A stretch of 23,971 nt of DNA, from contig JAILNY010000132.1 in assembly GCA_024691105.1 (NCBI GenBank), positions 1 to 23,971 on the forward strand, written 5' to 3'. This DNA comes from Treponema sp. (GTDB lineage: Bacteria; Spirochaetota; Spirochaetia; Treponematales; Treponemataceae). The notes under the pieces are model-generated. The model ran no database searches. It was not told the origin of the DNA and saw only the letters and a program-made list of their open reading frames with translations. The first letter of the stretch is position 1, and every line of letters begins with the position of its first letter. Of this stretch, positions 22,217 through 23,971 are shown piece by piece. The translations under genes and the position numbers were made by a program.

Positions 22217-23971
22217 CTAATATAGTTTTTTGAACGCATCCTCGCGGTGGCAGAGTTTGAGCGCTTCTTTTACCAGAGGAATGTTTTCTCGTCGGTTAAA
22301 CTGAAGAAGTGCCCGCTGAAGTTTTCTCTCGTGGGCGCCGCGGGCGACGTAGACTTTTTCAAAGCTGCCATCGTCTAAGGTTTTCCACGGATTAAGGCCG
22401 GTCCAGTACATGCAGGTTGCAAGACTGCCTGGTGTCGGGTAAAAATCCTGAACCTGGTCCGGAACAAAGCCAGTTTTTTTGAGATAGAGCGCTACGTCGA
22501 CCGCGGCGCTGAGATCGGCTCCAGGATGACCTGCAATATAATATGGAACAAGATATTGTTTTAAATTCAATTCCTTATTAATACGCGCATATTCAGCTGC
22601 AAACTGTTCGTAGACTTTATGAGTTGATTTTCGCATAAGGCGAAGAACATTGTCGTTTACATGTTCAGGTGCAACTTTTAATTGACCACTTATATGGTGC
22701 TTGCAAAGTTCATAAAAAAAAGTTTTGTCTTTATCCATCATAAGATAGTCAAAGCGGATGCCGCTTCGGATAAAAACTTTTTTGACATTTGGAATGGCGC
22801 GCAGTTTTTGTAAAAGTTCAACATAATCTTTGTGATCAACTTTTACGTTTGGGCAAGGATCTGTTCCGAGGCAGTCGCGGTTTTTGCAGGCGCCGGCGGC
22901 TTTTTGTTTTTCGCACGCATCATTTCTAAAGTTTGCAGTCGGGCCTCCGACGTCGTGAATGTAGCCTTTAAAATCTTTGTCGTGCGTCATGAGCTCGGCT
23001 TCTTTTAAGAGGCTTTCGTGACTGCGGCTTTGAATGCGTCGTCCCTGATGAAAAGTAATTGCGCAAAATGAACACGCACCAAAACATCCGCGGCAGCTTG
23101 CAAGGCTGAACTTAACTTCGGCGAGGGCTGGGATTCCGGTTTTGCCGTTTTCTGCCTGTCTGTCGTACATTGGATGAGCGCGGCGCGTAAACGGTAGTTC
23201 GTAAATTGAATCCATCTCCTGCGTTGTAAGCGGGAGAGATGGCGGATTTTGCACGACGTAGCGTGCGTCGGTTTTTTCGATTAAGGTTTGAGCGTTGAGT
23301 GCGTCTGTGTTTTGTTCCTGTATGAGATAGCTTTTTGCGTAAAGTGCTTTTGATTCCGGTGTGTCGCTTTTTATTTCTTCGTATGAAGGAATTTGTAAAG
23401 GCAGTTTTTTATTAATCAGATTTTGTGCATCGCATTTAAGAAGTTCATCAATGTCTGACTGCTTTCCGGTATACCAGCAGGTTCCGCGGACGTCGCGGAT
23501 TTCGCGGGCGGTCTTTCCGGCTTTGAGTTGATCTGCAATCTGGATAAGTGAATGTTCGCCCATTCCGTACATCAATAAATCGGCTTTGCTGTCTAAGAGA
23601 ATTGAACGCTTTACAGTATTGCTCCAGTAATCGTAATGAGAAAAGCGGCGGAGACTTGCTTCGATTCCGCCGATGATAACATTGACTCCTTTGTAAGCCT
23701 GTCGGATTGCGCCGACATAGGTTGTAAGAGCGCGGTCGGGACGATGGCCTTTTACGCCGCCGTGTGCATAGGCGTCTTCGGAGCGCGGCTTGTTGTTGGC
23801 AGTGTAGTTGCTTACCATTGAGTCCATGGCGCCTGCTGAAACGAGAAATGCAAGACGTGGCTTTCCGAAGATTTTAAAATTTTCTGAATTTTTCCAGTCA
23901 GGTTGTGCAAGAATTGCAACTGAGTATCCGTGGCTTTCGAGGATGCGGCCTAAAAGGGCTGCGGCAAAACT
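22217..23971 (-). CDS. ygiQ: YgiQ family radical SAM protein (UPF0313), 5' end missing
   Basis: The gene runs off the right edge; 584 residues are visible. An ATG at 23827 is internal, because the frame stays open to the window end and encodes family-typical sequence before it (ILAQPDW, then PRLAFLVSAGAMDSMVSNYTANN). The iron-sulfur cluster motif is CFGACSFCAI (C-x3-C-x2-C), preceded by SCRG. Other landmarks are GGIEASLRRFSHYDYWS, DSKADLLMYGMGE, and VQDFYPTPGSLATCMYWTG. The fold marks it as a cytoplasmic radical SAM enzyme. The reaction is not established. The C-terminal tail is short and natural (FKKLY). GC is higher than in its left neighbours. The 264-base gap to the acyl-CoA synthetase gene holds that gene's candidate promoter; its GC-rich right half (about 22060-22200) shows no convincing gene. 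Confidence 0.93.
   Translation of the reverse strand, partial: SFAAALLGRILESHGYSVAILAQPDWKNSENFKIFGKPRLAFLVSAGAMDSMVSNYTANNKPRSEDAYAHGGVKGHRPDRALTTYVGAIRQAYKGVNVIIGGIEASLRRFSHYDYWSNTVKRSILLDSKADLLMYGMGEHSLIQIADQLKAGKTAREIRDVRGTCWYTGKQSDIDELLKCDAQNLINKKLPLQIPSYEEIKSDTPESKALYAKSYLIQEQNTDALNAQTLIEKTDARYVVQNPPSLPLTTQEMDSIYELPFTRRAHPMYDRQAENGKTGIPALAEVKFSLASCRGCFGACSFCAITFHQGRRIQSRSHESLLKEAELMTHDKDFKGYIHDVGGPTANFRNDACEKQKAAGACKNRDCLGTDPCPNVKVDHKDYVELLQKLRAIPNVKKVFIRSGIRFDYLMMDKDKTFFYELCKHHISGQLKVAPEHVNDNVLRLMRKSTHKVYEQFAAEYARINKELNLKQYLVPYYIAGHPGADLSAAVDVALYLKKTGFVPDQVQDFYPTPGSLATCMYWTGLNPWKTLDDGSFEKVYVARGAHERKLQRALLQFNRRENIPLVKEALKLCHREDAFKKLY

Overview
The window looks like chromosomal DNA of a host-associated spirochaete, most likely a Treponema. 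This is inferred from low-to-moderate GC, a soluble chemoreceptor-like gene next to cheD, a tandem pair of periplasmic-sensor/7TM/cyclase-like genes, a MinD/FlhG-like ATPase and a lipoprotein 5'-nucleotidase with a relaxed lipobox. No similarity search was possible, so the genus is an inference. There is no phage, insertion sequence, CRISPR array or rRNA, and gene order reads as ordinary chromosome.

Region 1 (1-7618) is rich in signalling genes. The 3' end of a TRAP-transporter binding protein is followed by a soluble chemoreceptor-like coiled-coil protein and cheD on the plus strand. A MinD/FlhG-like ATPase converges on cheD. It diverges from two genes overlapping by ATGA that encode signal peptide, periplasmic sensor, 7TM and class III cyclase-like domains. 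Both cyclase-like domains have lost catalytic residues, so the pair may be pseudoenzyme receptors. The intergenic control region is strikingly symmetric: two TTGCAA-N17-TATAAT promoters lie back to back, their -35 boxes form the ends of an inverted repeat, and both genes appear leaderless.

Region 2 (7619-12774) holds aspS, whose promoter has a doublet of a 12-bp repeat and also appears leaderless. After it come a secreted protein of unknown function, a beta-CASP metallo-beta-lactamase protein and, on the minus strand, a small protein with an extremely acidic tail. A complete tRNA-Cys unit (promoter, tRNA, tandem terminators) sits upstream of the acidic gene.

Region 3 (12775-19990) holds cardiolipin synthase, then a minus-strand group: a secreted protein with half of an FGE/SUMF1-like fold, an orphan D12-class adenine methyltransferase and a TIGR02757/DUF2400 protein coupled to it by ATGA. 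Divergent from these is a lipoprotein of the UshA/5'-nucleotidase family.

Region 4 (19991-23971) is minus strand: a long-chain acyl-CoA synthetase with a 10-bp inverted repeat over its candidate promoter, and a YgiQ-type radical SAM protein running off the right edge.

Several promoters can be read as -35/17-bp/-10 pairs. The -35 boxes often start TTGC (TTGCAA twice, TTGCGC, TTGCGG), which may be a local preference. The most unusual material is the symmetric leaderless divergent promoter, the tandem pseudocyclase receptors, and the receptor-like protein with a CheZ-like D-x3-Q motif beside cheD.
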